DNA of 64,000 bases from Ramlibacter tataouinensis (GTDB lineage: Bacteria > Pseudomonadota > Gammaproteobacteria > Burkholderiales > Burkholderiaceae_C). Shown piece by piece: positions 42,780-51,658 of this stretch. The notes beneath the pieces were generated by a model, which worked only from the letters and a program-made list of their open reading frames with translations, searched no databases and had not been told where the DNA came from. The stretch spans positions 1 through 64,000 of the forward strand of contig DIZF01000012.1 in assembly GCA_002427815.1 (NCBI GenBank). The letters run 5' to 3'. Both the position numbers and the translations under genes were made by a program. The number at the start of each line of letters is the position of its first letter. The first letter of the stretch is position 1.

Positions 42780-42857
42780 GAACTCACCACGCCCAGGTCC
42801 CTGATTGACTACAGAAGCGTCGCGGCTCGATGTCATGGATGCCATCCGGTCCGGGGC
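42780..42857 (+). pseudogene. collapsed copy of the hsdM-stub/phd region
   Basis: Bases 42780-42810 match 40686-40716 (including TCCCTGATTGAC), and 42814-42857 match phd positions 40948-40991 with 3 mismatches in 44. The roughly 230 bases between them are deleted. The segment is therefore a shrunken second copy of the junction between the hsdM stub and the Phd antitoxin. Confidence 0.85.
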
Positions 42858-42865
42858 CGGTGAGG

Positions 42866-42946
42866 CAATGGGGTCAGATCACGATTCAGGAAAGGGATGT
42901 GGACGGAGAGGGTGGTTTCCAACGAAATCGTGCTCTGACCCCGTTG
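42866..42946. repeat. R1 inverted repeat
   Basis: CAATGGGGTCAGATCACGAT pairs with ATCGTGCTCTGACCCCGTTG, with one substitution in the left arm. The linker follows, and then a truncated R2 beginning CAACGCAGAGCGGA. Confidence 0.88.
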
Positions 42947-43003
42947 ACGTTCTGGCCGGAGAAAGTCCGTCCATCCTCCACCAACGCAGAGCGGATCGTC
43001 CCA

Positions 43004-43434
43004 TCAGCGCGCCTTCAAGTACTCCGCGTACAGCGACGGATTAAGGTCGCGCAAGGTCTTGCGGCGGGCGACAACCTCATGATGTCTCCCTTGGCGTTCA
43101 AGGCCGAGCAGCTCGATCAGCACGCGCATGGCCTGTTCCGCGGCGCTGTGCTGCGACGGTTGCGCCAAGGCCAGAGCAGCCGCCAGGTCAGGACCATCCC
43201 CCACGTCGCCTGCAGCCCGTACAACTGCAATCGCGCTTGCACCATCCAGGCGAGCGGGACCGGAATCCGGCGCCACGACTCGATGCGCTCCACCGCCTCG
43301 GCCGCGGCCTACCAGTCGCCGGCAAGGGTTTCCAAGGCCAGACGGGCGGCGGCCGCGTCGCGCCGCTACAGCGCAGTAATGACGTCGTTGCGCAGCATGA
43401 CGTCGCGGCTGTTCTCAAAGATGTCGAGCTGCAT
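43004..43434 (-). pseudogene. decayed conserved hypothetical gene
   Basis: Reading from the ATG at 43434 gives MQLDIFENSRDVMLRNDVIT, then an in-frame TAG, AAAARLALETLAGDW, a second TAG, and AVERIESWRRIPVPLAWMVQ. A frame change then restores a reading ending HEVVARRKTLRDLNPSLYAE. The start and end look like a conserved beta-proteobacterial hypothetical protein whose name I cannot give. It is divergent to the Wadjet genes and clearly inactive. Confidence 0.65.
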
Positions 43435-43594
43435 CGAGGAGGTGATCGGATTGCACCAACAGTGCGCCAGCGTGCGATTTTATCGCTGCGGTCAAAAGCG
43501 TCGGCACCTGCCGCGTGTCTGAAGACGCTCACCGAGTGCGTCATTGGCGATTGCGCCCGAGCGCCACCCCCACCGCCGCGTAAAATCGCCGCCC

Positions 43595-45049
43595 GTGTCC
43601 CTCGACTTCGCCACCCTCGACGCCCTGCGCACCCACCACCCCGCGTGGCGGTTGCTGCGTTCGGACCACGCCGCGATGGTGGCGAGCTTTCTGCATCGGG
43701 TGTTCGTCGCGCCCAACGTGCGCGTGATGGCGGCGGCGGACCTGGCCGAGACGCTGGAGGACGAGTTGTACGCATTGCGTCAGGTCATCGGCGAGGAGGC
43801 GTTCCCGAAGGCGGCACTCGACTACCTGAACGACTGGGCGGCGCCGGACAAGGGCTGGTTGCGCAAGTTCTATCGCCCCGGTACCGACGAGCCTCAATTC
43901 GATCTGACGCCGGCGACGGAGAAGGCGATCGCCTGGCTGGGTCAGCTGTCCGAGCGCAGTTTCGTCGGCACCGAGTCACGCTTGCTCACGCTGTTCGACT
44001 TGCTCAAGCAGATGAGCGCGGGCAGCGAGTCGGACCCCGCCAAGCGGCTTGCCGAGCTGCACCGGCGGCGCGACGAGATCGACAGCGAGATTGCACGGGT
44101 GCTGGCCGGCGACGTGGCGCTGCTCGACGACACGGCGCTGAAGGACCGCTTCCAGCAGTTCATGCAGCTCGCGCGCGAGCTGTTGACCGACTTTCGAGAG
44201 GTGGAGCACAACTTCCGCCAACTCGATCGCAAGGTCCGCGAGCGCATCGCCCTCTGGGACGGTGCCAAGGGAGCGTTGCTGGAAGAGATCATGGGCGAAC
44301 GCGATGCGATCGGCGATTCCGATCAAGGCAGGAGCTTTCGTGCGTTCTGGGACTTCCTGATGTCCAGCCGCAGGCAGGAGGAGCTGACCGAATTGCTGGA
44401 CCGGGTGCTGGCCCTGCCGCCGGTGGCGGACCTCAAGCCGGACGCCCGCACGCGGCGGGTGCACTACGACTGGCTGGAAGCCGGCGAACACACGCAGCGG
44501 ACCGTGGCGCAGCTTTCGCAGCAGCTGCGGCGCTTTCTCGACGACCAGGCCTGGCTGGAGAACCGCCGCATCATGGACATCCTGCACGGCATCGAGAGCA
44601 AAGCCCTGGCCGTGCGGCAAGCACCACCGCCGGGCGAGGTGATGACCATCGCGGAACCCTCTGCCTCCATCGAGCTGCCGATGGAGCGGCCGCTGTACAC
44701 ACCGGCACTCAAACCTGTCATTGCCGATATGGCCCTCGATCAGGACGACGACGACGTCGATTCCTCGGCGCTGTACGGCCAGGTGGTGGTCGACAAGGCG
44801 CGGCTGGTGCGCCATATCCGCCAGGCCTTGCAAGCAAGGGCGCAAATCACCATGCGCGAGCTCGTCGACGGGCAGCCGCTGGAGCAGGGCCTGGCGGAGC
44901 TGGTGGCCTATCTGCAGCTGGGCGTCGAATCCTTCAAGGCGGTGGTCGACGAGGAAAGGGCGGATCTGATTGCGTGGGATGCCGTGGGGAAAGACGGCGC
45001 CACCTTGCGCCGGCAGGCTCGGCTGCCGCGGGTCATCTTTGTGAGGTAG
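43595..45049 (+). CDS. jetA: Wadjet anti-plasmid system protein JetA (DUF3375)
   Basis: A 484-residue DUF3375 protein, the kleisin-like component of type I Wadjet, an SMC-like complex that recognises and cuts circular plasmids. The N-terminal block LDFATLDALRTHHPAWRLLR and the long helical middle (ELHRRRDEIDSEIARVLAGD) fit the family. The chosen start is the GTG at 43595, because family similarity begins at LDFATLDAL; it lies 8 bases after a TAAAAT box, so a leaderless or very short leader is possible. First gene of jetABCD. Confidence 0.92.
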   Translation: MSLDFATLDALRTHHPAWRLLRSDHAAMVASFLHRVFVAPNVRVMAAADLAETLEDELYALRQVIGEEAFPKAALDYLNDWAAPDKGWLRKFYRPGTDEPQFDLTPATEKAIAWLGQLSERSFVGTESRLLTLFDLLKQMSAGSESDPAKRLAELHRRRDEIDSEIARVLAGDVALLDDTALKDRFQQFMQLARELLTDFREVEHNFRQLDRKVRERIALWDGAKGALLEEIMGERDAIGDSDQGRSFRAFWDFLMSSRRQEELTELLDRVLALPPVADLKPDARTRRVHYDWLEAGEHTQRTVAQLSQQLRRFLDDQAWLENRRIMDILHGIESKALAVRQAPPPGEVMTIAEPSASIELPMERPLYTPALKPVIADMALDQDDDDVDSSALYGQVVVDKARLVRHIRQALQARAQITMRELVDGQPLEQGLAELVAYLQLGVESFKAVVDEERADLIAWDAVGKDGATLRRQARLPRVIFVR

Positions 45050-45051
45050 TC

Positions 45052-45729
45052 ATGATCGAAGAACAGTCAGCAGCCGACGCTCCAGCGGCCTCTTCGGGCC
45101 CGACATCGCAGCCCGATCTGTCGGCGCTCGCGATCACGCTGCTGAAAGGCGTGATCTACCGCGAGGGGGATGAACAGATGTGGGGCTCGCTGTTGAACCT
45201 GCAGGCGCGGGTACGCGACTACGTTGCGGTGGTCGGGCTGGACCTGGTGCTGGACGAGGCCGAAGGGTATGCCTTCCTGAAGAGCCGGGCCGAGCCGGCG
45301 GATGCAGAAGGAACGCCGCGTTTTCCGCGCCTGATCGCGCGCCGGCCGCTCGCGTTTCCGGTCAGCCTCTTGCTGGCGCTGCTGCGCAAGAAACTGGCCG
45401 AGTTCGATGCGGGCGGAGGCGACACCCGACTGGTGTTGACACGCGACGAGATCGTGGAGCTGGTGCGCGTTTTCCTGCCTGACAGCAGCAACGAAGCCAG
45501 GCTGATCGACCAGATCGAATCGCACGTCAACAAGGTCGTGGATCTCGGGTTTCTGCGGCGTCTGAAGCCTGCCAGCGGCTCGACGGGAGCGCCCGCCGCC
45601 TTCGAGGTGCGTCGCATCCTGAAGGCGTTCGTGGATGCGCAGTGGCTGGCGGACTTCGATGCGCGGCTGTCCGCATATCGGGCCCAGCTCGCCGGTTCGG
45701 ACCCCACTGCGGGAGCAACGGATGAATGA
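45052..45729 (+). CDS. jetB: Wadjet protein JetB (DUF4194)
   Basis: A 225-residue DUF4194 protein, the KITE-like (MukE-type) subunit of Wadjet that binds the kleisin and DNA. Blocks such as ALAITLLKGVIYREGDEQMW, VRDYVAVVGLDLVLDEAEGY and LDLGFLRRLKP-like text (VVDLGFLRRLKPASGSTG) fit the family. It starts 2 bases after the jetA stop and overlaps jetC by 8 bases, so translation of the operon is tightly coupled. Confidence 0.92.
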   Translation: MIEEQSAADAPAASSGPTSQPDLSALAITLLKGVIYREGDEQMWGSLLNLQARVRDYVAVVGLDLVLDEAEGYAFLKSRAEPADAEGTPRFPRLIARRPLAFPVSLLLALLRKKLAEFDAGGGDTRLVLTRDEIVELVRVFLPDSSNEARLIDQIESHVNKVVDLGFLRRLKPASGSTGAPAAFEVRRILKAFVDAQWLADFDARLSAYRAQLAGSDPTAGATDE

Positions 45730-48700
45730 GCCGCGGTCCCTCGGCCTCGATTTCCTGGCCGACGACACCTTGTCCGGTTTCCGCTTGAAGCGGCTCGAGG
45801 TGTTCAACTGGGGCACCTTCGACGGCCGGGTCTGGACGCTGCAGCTCGATGGCCGCAACAGTCTGCTCACCGGTGACATCGGCTCGGGCAAGTCCACGCT
45901 GGTGGACGCCATCACGACGCTGCTGGTGCCGGCGCAGCGCATTGCGTACAACAAGGCCGCGGGGGCCGACCGGCAGGAGCGCACGCTTCGCTCGTACGTG
46001 CTTGGGCACTACAAGTCCGAGCGCAACGAGGTCACCGGCACGGCCCGGCCGGTGAGCCTGCGCGACCACAACAGCTACTCGGTCATCCTGGGCGTGTTCC
46101 ACAACGCGGGGTATGACCAGACCGTCACGCTGGCGCAAGTGTTCTGGATGAAGGAGCCGCAGGGGCAGCCGGCCCGTTTCTTCGTGGGCGCCGAGCGAGA
46201 CCTGTCGATCGCGGCGGACTTCGCGCATTTCGGCCGCGATATCGCGCAGCTGCGCAAGAAGCTGCGGTCCACTGGTGCGGAGATCGAGGACAGTTTCCCC
46301 AAGTATGGCGCGTGGTTCCGGCGGCGCTTCGGCATCGACAACGACCAGGCGCTGGAGTTGTTTCATCAGACCGTGTCGATGAAGTCGGTGGGAAACCTGA
46401 CGGAGTTCGTGCGCAGCCACATGCTGGAGCCATTCGACGTGGCGCCGCGCATCCAGGCGTTGATCGCGCACGTCGACGACCTCAACCGTGCCCACCAGGC
46501 TGTGTTGAAGGCGCAGCGCCAGCGTGACTTGCTCACACCCTTGGTGGCCGATTGCGGCCGGCACACGGCGCTGGTCGCGGAGGTGGACGAGCTGCGGCGC
46601 TGCCGTGAGGCGCTGCGCGGGCACTTCGCGGGCTTGAAGCTGGGGTTGCTGGAAAAACGCTTGGCACTGCTGGCGGACGAGTGGGAGCGGCTTGACAGCC
46701 ACGTGCGGCGTTTCGAAGGACAGCGTGAGGAGATGAAGTCACAGGTCGCCGACCTCGAGCAGTCGATCCGCGACAACGGTGGTGATCGCCTGGAGCAGCT
46801 CGCTCTCGACATCAAACGCAAGGAGCAGGAGCGTGATCGGCGCAAGCAGCGGGCCGAGCGATTCGAAGCGCTCGTCGGCGTGGTGGGTGAGGTGCCGGCA
46901 GCCGATGAGGCGGCCTTTCTGGCACAGCGCAAGTTGCTCGCGGATCGCGCGGAGCAGGTCCGCTCGCAAGCCGCATCGCTGGAGAACCAGGAGCGGGAGC
47001 AGGACTTTGCTTTCCGCAAGGGCCGGGAAGACCACGATACGCTTGCCGGCGAGATCGACAGCCTGAAGCGCCGGCGCAGCAACATCGACGATCAGCAGAT
47101 CCAGATTCGTGCCGCGTTGTGCTCGGCGCTCGGCCTGGCCGCAGACGAGATGCCCTTTGCCGGGGAACTGATTCAGGTACGCGAGGAGGAGCGTGAATGG
47201 GAAGGCGCTGCCGAGCGCTTGCTGCGCGGCTTCGGCCTCTCGCTGCTGGTGCCCGAGGCGCATTACAAGGACGTGGTCGACTGGGTCGATCGCAGCCACC
47301 TGCGCGGCCGGCTGGTCTACTTTCATGTTCGCGCACGCAAGCAGTCGGACCTGCCGGACCTGCACCGCGATTCGCTGGCGCGCAAGCTGGCGATCAAGCC
47401 CGATTCGCCGTTCTATGACTGGCTGGAACGGGAGGTCGCCCACCGCTTCGACGTAGCCTGCTGCGCGACCCAGGAGCAGTTTCGGCGCGAGGCTCGTGCC
47501 ATCACCCTGGCCGGCCAGATCAAGGACCCAACGGGGCGCCACGAGAAGGACGACCGCCACCGCATCGACGACCGCAGCCGCTATGTGCTGGGCTGGACGA
47601 ATGCGCCCAAGATCGCTGCGCTGGAAGGCAGGCGCCGCCAGCTGGAGCAGCGCCTTGGCGAGATCGGCAGTCGCATCGCGCAGCTTCAGGTTGAACGGCG
47701 TGAGCTGGAAGGACAACTGCAGACGCTGGCCAGGCTGGAGGAGTTCGTTGCCTTCGAAGACCTGGATTGGGGCAGCGTCGCCGCCGGGATCGCGGCGCTG
47801 TCTGACGAGCGCGAGCGGCTTGCCGCGGCCTCTGACGTGCTGAGGCAATTGGGGGAGCGACTGCGCGAGGTGAGCCAGGCGTTGAGCGACATCGAGAAGG
47901 AACTCGAAACGGCGCGGGACAAACGCTCCAAGGCGGAGCAGCGCCGCAGCGATGCCCTGACGCTCCGGGAGCAGACGCGGTCTCTTCTGCCCGCCACGAC
48001 GGCAGACGAGGAATTGGTCCCGCGGCTGGAGGCGATGCGCGCCCAGGCGCTGGGCGAACACCAGTTGACGGTGGAGGCCTGCGACAACCGTGAGCAGGAT
48101 GTGCGCACCTGGCTGCAGGCGCAGATCGACGCCGAGCAGAAGCGGCTGGAGCGGCTGGCCGAGAAGATCATCAAGGCGATGGCGGGCTTCAAGGAGGAGT
48201 TCAAGCTCGAGACCGCGGAGATCGATGCCAGCGTCGAAGCCGCGTTCGAGTACGCAAAGTTCCTGGAACAGGTGAACCGGGACGACCTGCCACGCTTCGA
48301 GGCCCGCTTCAAGGAACTGCTGAACGTCAACACGATCAACGAGATCGCCAACTTCAATGCGCAGCTGGCGCGCGAGCGCGAGACGATCAAGGAGCGGATC
48401 GCCCGGATCAACGAGTCGCTGACGCAGATCGACTACAACCCGGGGCGCTACATCGTCCTGGAAACGCAGACCAGCCCCGACGCGGAAATCCGCGACTTCC
48501 AGGGCGAGTTGCGGGCCTGCACCGAAGGCGCGGTGACAGGCTCGGACGACGCACAGTATTCCGAGGCCAAGTTCCTGCAGGTCAAGGCGATCATCGATCG
48601 CTTCCGCGGGCGCGAGGGCCTGTCGGAGCAGGACCGGCGCTGGACTGCCAAGGTGACGGATGTCCGCAACTGGTTTCTGTTTGCGGCCAGCGAGCGCTGG

Positions 48701-49129
48701 CGCGAGGACGATTCGGAGTTCGAGCACTACTCGGATTCCGGCGGCAAGTCGGGCGGCCAGAAGGAGAAGCTGGCCTATACGGTGCTGGCCGCCAGCCTGG
48801 CGTATCAGTTCGGTCTGGAGTGGGGCGCGGTGCGCTCGCGTTCGTTCCGCTTCGTGGTGATCGACGAGGCGTTCGGGCGCGGCTCGGACGAGTCGGCGCA
48901 GTACGGTCTGAAGCTCTTCCAGCAGTTGAACCTGCAGCTGCTGATCGTGACGCCGCTGCAGAAGATTCACATCATCGAACCGTTCGTGTCCAGCGTCGGC
49001 TTCGTTCACAACGAGGGTGGGCGCGCGTCGAAGCTGCGCACGCTGACAATCGAGGAATACCGGGCGCAGAAGGCAGCGCATGCAGCCGAAGGTTTGTCGG
49101 CGGCGGCTGGCACGGGTGCAACGGGATGA
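45722..49129 (+). CDS. jetC: Wadjet SMC-like ATPase JetC
   Basis: A 1135-residue SMC/MukB-like ATPase, the motor of Wadjet. The N-terminal Walker A GDIGSGKST is at about 51-59, preceded by LEVFNWGTFDGRVWTLQLDG. Two long coiled-coil arms flank a central hinge region (about residues 470-640). The C-terminal ABC signature SGGQKEK is at about 1011-1017 and Walker B FVVIDEAFGRGSDES at about 1043-1057. It overlaps jetB upstream and jetD downstream (ATGA). All ATPase motifs are intact, so the motor should be functional. Confidence 0.95.
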   Translation: MNEPRSLGLDFLADDTLSGFRLKRLEVFNWGTFDGRVWTLQLDGRNSLLTGDIGSGKSTLVDAITTLLVPAQRIAYNKAAGADRQERTLRSYVLGHYKSERNEVTGTARPVSLRDHNSYSVILGVFHNAGYDQTVTLAQVFWMKEPQGQPARFFVGAERDLSIAADFAHFGRDIAQLRKKLRSTGAEIEDSFPKYGAWFRRRFGIDNDQALELFHQTVSMKSVGNLTEFVRSHMLEPFDVAPRIQALIAHVDDLNRAHQAVLKAQRQRDLLTPLVADCGRHTALVAEVDELRRCREALRGHFAGLKLGLLEKRLALLADEWERLDSHVRRFEGQREEMKSQVADLEQSIRDNGGDRLEQLALDIKRKEQERDRRKQRAERFEALVGVVGEVPAADEAAFLAQRKLLADRAEQVRSQAASLENQEREQDFAFRKGREDHDTLAGEIDSLKRRRSNIDDQQIQIRAALCSALGLAADEMPFAGELIQVREEEREWEGAAERLLRGFGLSLLVPEAHYKDVVDWVDRSHLRGRLVYFHVRARKQSDLPDLHRDSLARKLAIKPDSPFYDWLEREVAHRFDVACCATQEQFRREARAITLAGQIKDPTGRHEKDDRHRIDDRSRYVLGWTNAPKIAALEGRRRQLEQRLGEIGSRIAQLQVERRELEGQLQTLARLEEFVAFEDLDWGSVAAGIAALSDERERLAAASDVLRQLGERLREVSQALSDIEKELETARDKRSKAEQRRSDALTLREQTRSLLPATTADEELVPRLEAMRAQALGEHQLTVEACDNREQDVRTWLQAQIDAEQKRLERLAEKIIKAMAGFKEEFKLETAEIDASVEAAFEYAKFLEQVNRDDLPRFEARFKELLNVNTINEIANFNAQLARERETIKERIARINESLTQIDYNPGRYIVLETQTSPDAEIRDFQGELRACTEGAVTGSDDAQYSEAKFLQVKAIIDRFRGREGLSEQDRRWTAKVTDVRNWFLFAASERWREDDSEFEHYSDSGGKSGGQKEKLAYTVLAASLAYQFGLEWGAVRSRSFRFVVIDEAFGRGSDESAQYGLKLFQQLNLQLLIVTPLQKIHIIEPFVSSVGFVHNEGGRASKLRTLTIEEYRAQKAAHAAEGLSAAAGTGATG

Positions 49130-50313
49130 GCTGGACAACGTCAGCCGACCTGAAGGCACAGCTCGCTCGGCTCTGGGAGCGCGGGGAACTGCTGCGGCCG
49201 CTGGTCACAGCGGAGGCGGCGTTTCCGCGACGACTCACGTTGAAGGGTCCGAGTTCAACCGAGTTGAGCGACCGCTTCGAGGCGGTTCGGACCTGGAGTG
49301 GCGAAATTGCTTGCACGCCGCACATCCGGATCGAGTGGCGGGAAGTGCGACACCGCATCCAGGGCCGGCAGCGTCTCCCGGCGGAGGTCTGGGTGGATTC
49401 CCTGGATGACGCGTGTACGCTGCTGTCGAAGCGGCGTGACGCAGCACGAATGGTGGAGATGGTGGAGCTCACACGCAGTGGCGTCGTCGAGGTGTTGCCG
49501 TGGCTGGCCAGGCGTCCGCTGCAGGCGATCGACGTGGCTGATCAATGGCCGCGCCTGCTCGCTGTCGTGCGCTGGCTGCGCGATCATCCGCGTCCTGGCA
49601 TCTACCTGCGCCAGGTTGATGTGCCCGGGGTGGACAGCAAGTTCATCGAGAAGCATCGCGATGTCTTGTCCGAGTTGCTGGATCTTGCTCTGGCTCCGCA
49701 GCTCATTGACATTGGACGGGCGGGCATCAACCAATTTGCTGGGCGCTACGGGTTTCGGGAGAAGCCGGCTCGAATCCGCTTCCGCGTGCTGGATGAGCGC
49801 ATCGCGCTGCTGCCTGGTGCCGCACTGCCGGACCTTGCGCTGGATGCCGAAAGCTTCGCCAGCCTGCGCGTACCGGTACGGCGAGTTTTCATTACCGAAA
49901 ACGAGACCAACTTCCTCGCGTTTCCGCCGGCCATTGATGCCATCGTGGTGTTCGGCGCCGGCTATGGCTGGGACGGCCTGACAAAGGCGCGATGGCTGGC
50001 TGGCTGCGATCTTCATTACTGGGGCGACATCGACACGCATGGCTTTGCCATCCTCGATCAGCTGCGCAGCCGCTTCGAGCACGTGGCCTCCTTTCTGATG
50101 GACCGCGATACGTTGATGGCACACGAGGTGCATTGGGGAGTGGAAGGCGATCAGGTGCTTCACGATCTTCCCCGACTCACCGGAGACGAGCGGGGCGTGT
50201 TCGATGACCTGCGCGACAACCGCATCCGGCCGCAACTGAGACTCGAGCAGGAGCGGGTGGCGTTCCAGTGGGTGGCCGACGCAGTGCGGCAGCTGGTCAG
50301 CGGCGCGGCTTGA
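49126..50313 (+). CDS. jetD: Wadjet nuclease JetD (DUF3322/DUF2220)
   Basis: A 395-residue protein with an N-terminal DUF3322 domain and a C-terminal DUF2220 Toprim-like domain, the part that cleaves plasmid DNA. The Toprim acids are visible in VFITENETNFLAFP (Glu, about 257) and YWGDIDTHGFAILDQL (the D-x-D, about 300-302). The ATG at 49126 overlaps the jetC stop. With it the order A-B-C-D is complete, as in type I Wadjet systems. Confidence 0.93.
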   Translation: MSWTTSADLKAQLARLWERGELLRPLVTAEAAFPRRLTLKGPSSTELSDRFEAVRTWSGEIACTPHIRIEWREVRHRIQGRQRLPAEVWVDSLDDACTLLSKRRDAARMVEMVELTRSGVVEVLPWLARRPLQAIDVADQWPRLLAVVRWLRDHPRPGIYLRQVDVPGVDSKFIEKHRDVLSELLDLALAPQLIDIGRAGINQFAGRYGFREKPARIRFRVLDERIALLPGAALPDLALDAESFASLRVPVRRVFITENETNFLAFPPAIDAIVVFGAGYGWDGLTKARWLAGCDLHYWGDIDTHGFAILDQLRSRFEHVASFLMDRDTLMAHEVHWGVEGDQVLHDLPRLTGDERGVFDDLRDNRIRPQLRLEQERVAFQWVADAVRQLVSGAA

Positions 50314-50330
50314 GGCGCACCTGTACCTCT

Positions 50331-50400
50331 TTCCGTTTACGCAAAATTCCCCTATACGGCTCGGGCGCAACAGCTCAGGATACGGGGCCCCTTCGCTGGC
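50331..50400 (+). repeat. direct repeat flanking the TA/Wadjet segment, right copy
   Basis: Begins TTCCGTTTACGCAAAATTCC 17 bases after the jetD stop and contains CAGCTCAGGATA and CTTCGCTGG. It matches the copy at 39159-39228 in the same orientation. Confidence 0.7.
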
Positions 50401-50471
50401 AGCGAGGCCCTGACGGCGCGAAGAACGCCGCGGGTGATGGGTTCGAAAAGCAAGAATGAGGTTCGGCGGGA

Positions 50472-51434
50472 ATGAGCGAGGTTGTCCGTTTCTATCAGTA
50501 CAAGAGCCTGCTCGGCAGCCGCGGGGCCGTCTCCGCCGAAGACCTGATGGAAAAGCTAGAGATCTCGCGGGCCACACTCAAGCGCGACATCGCCAAGCTG
50601 CGCGACCAGCTCCACGTACCCATCCGCTTCGACCGCGACCGCGGCGGTTATGTCATGGAGCAGGGCCACGACGACAGCGAGTTGCCGGGGCTTTGGTTCA
50701 ACCAGCAGGAGATCCTGGCGCTGGTCACCATCCAGCACCTGATGACCCAGCTGGCGCCCGGCCTGCTGGGCCCCAAGCTGCGGCCATTGCAGGAGCGCCT
50801 CACCCAATTGATGGAGCGGCATGGCCTGACCGGCCAGGACATCGCGCAACGCATTCGCATCGTCCATGCCGGCAAGCGCCGCGTGGCCGCGCAGTTCTTC
50901 GAAGCCGTGGCCGCTGCCACGCTGGCGCGCAAGCGCCTGAAGGTCACGCACTTCAACCGCCAGAACGGCCAGACGCTGGAGCGCGAGCTGTCGCCGCAGC
51001 GGCTGGTGCACTACCGCGACAACTGGTACCTGGATGCCTGGTGCCACCTGCGCGAAGATCTGCGCAGCTTCTCGGTCGATGCGCTGACGCAGGTGCACGT
51101 GCTCGACACCCAGGCCAAGGAGATTGCGGCCAGGCGCATCGACGAGGTGCTGAGCGTCAGCTACGGCATTTTCGGCGGCGCGCCCAAGGCCTGGGCCGTG
51201 CTGAAGTTCACGCCCGAGCGGGCGCGGTGGGTGAGGGGAGAGCAGTGGCATCCGCTGCAGGAGAGCCGGGACGAGGCGGACGGAAGCTATGTGCTGTCGG
51301 TGCCGTATTCGGATGAAAGGGAGATTCTTGGCGACATCCTGAAGTTCGGCGCCGACGTGTTGGTCATGGCGCCCGTAGACCTCAAGCGCAAAGTGCATCA
51401 GGCGGGCCTGGCGCTGGCTTGTCGGTATGTCTGA
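50472..51434 (+). CDS. WYL domain transcriptional regulator (YafY-type)
   Basis: A 320-residue regulator with an N-terminal HTH (FYQYKSLLGSRGAVSAEDLM, LEISRATLKRDIAKLRDQLH) and a WYL domain (LSPQRLVHYRDNWYLDAWCH). WYL domains bind nucleic acid or nucleotides, and such regulators are often linked with defence genes. It starts 158 bases after Wadjet. The ADP-ribosylglycohydrolase gene follows 224 bases later on the same strand and could be its target. The start at 50472 gives a normal N-terminus. Confidence 0.9.
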   Translation: MSEVVRFYQYKSLLGSRGAVSAEDLMEKLEISRATLKRDIAKLRDQLHVPIRFDRDRGGYVMEQGHDDSELPGLWFNQQEILALVTIQHLMTQLAPGLLGPKLRPLQERLTQLMERHGLTGQDIAQRIRIVHAGKRRVAAQFFEAVAAATLARKRLKVTHFNRQNGQTLERELSPQRLVHYRDNWYLDAWCHLREDLRSFSVDALTQVHVLDTQAKEIAARRIDEVLSVSYGIFGGAPKAWAVLKFTPERARWVRGEQWHPLQESRDEADGSYVLSVPYSDEREILGDILKFGADVLVMAPVDLKRKVHQAGLALACRYV

Positions 51435-51441
51435 GGCAACG

Positions 51442-51524
51442 CAATCGGGGTCGGAGCGGAATTTCGTTCAGCTCCGCGTGCTCCGGCGACATCACTGTCC
51501 TGAATTCCGATCCGACCCCAATTG
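51442..51524. repeat. R2 inverted repeat plus extra right arm
   Basis: CAATCGGGGTC at 51442-51452 pairs with GACCCCAATTG at 51514-51524. A second right arm, CCTGAATTCCGATCCGACCC to CGATTG, follows at 51535-51560. Confidence 0.88.
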
Positions 51525-51658
51525 CTACGTCGGTCCTGAATTCCGATCCGACCCCGATTGCTCCGTTCTGTCGAAACGAACAGTAGGCAAGGGTCACGCC
51601 GCGAGCCCGGGTGACGCGACCATGGGATCTCAGACCAACAACGAGAAGAGGGAATGAG

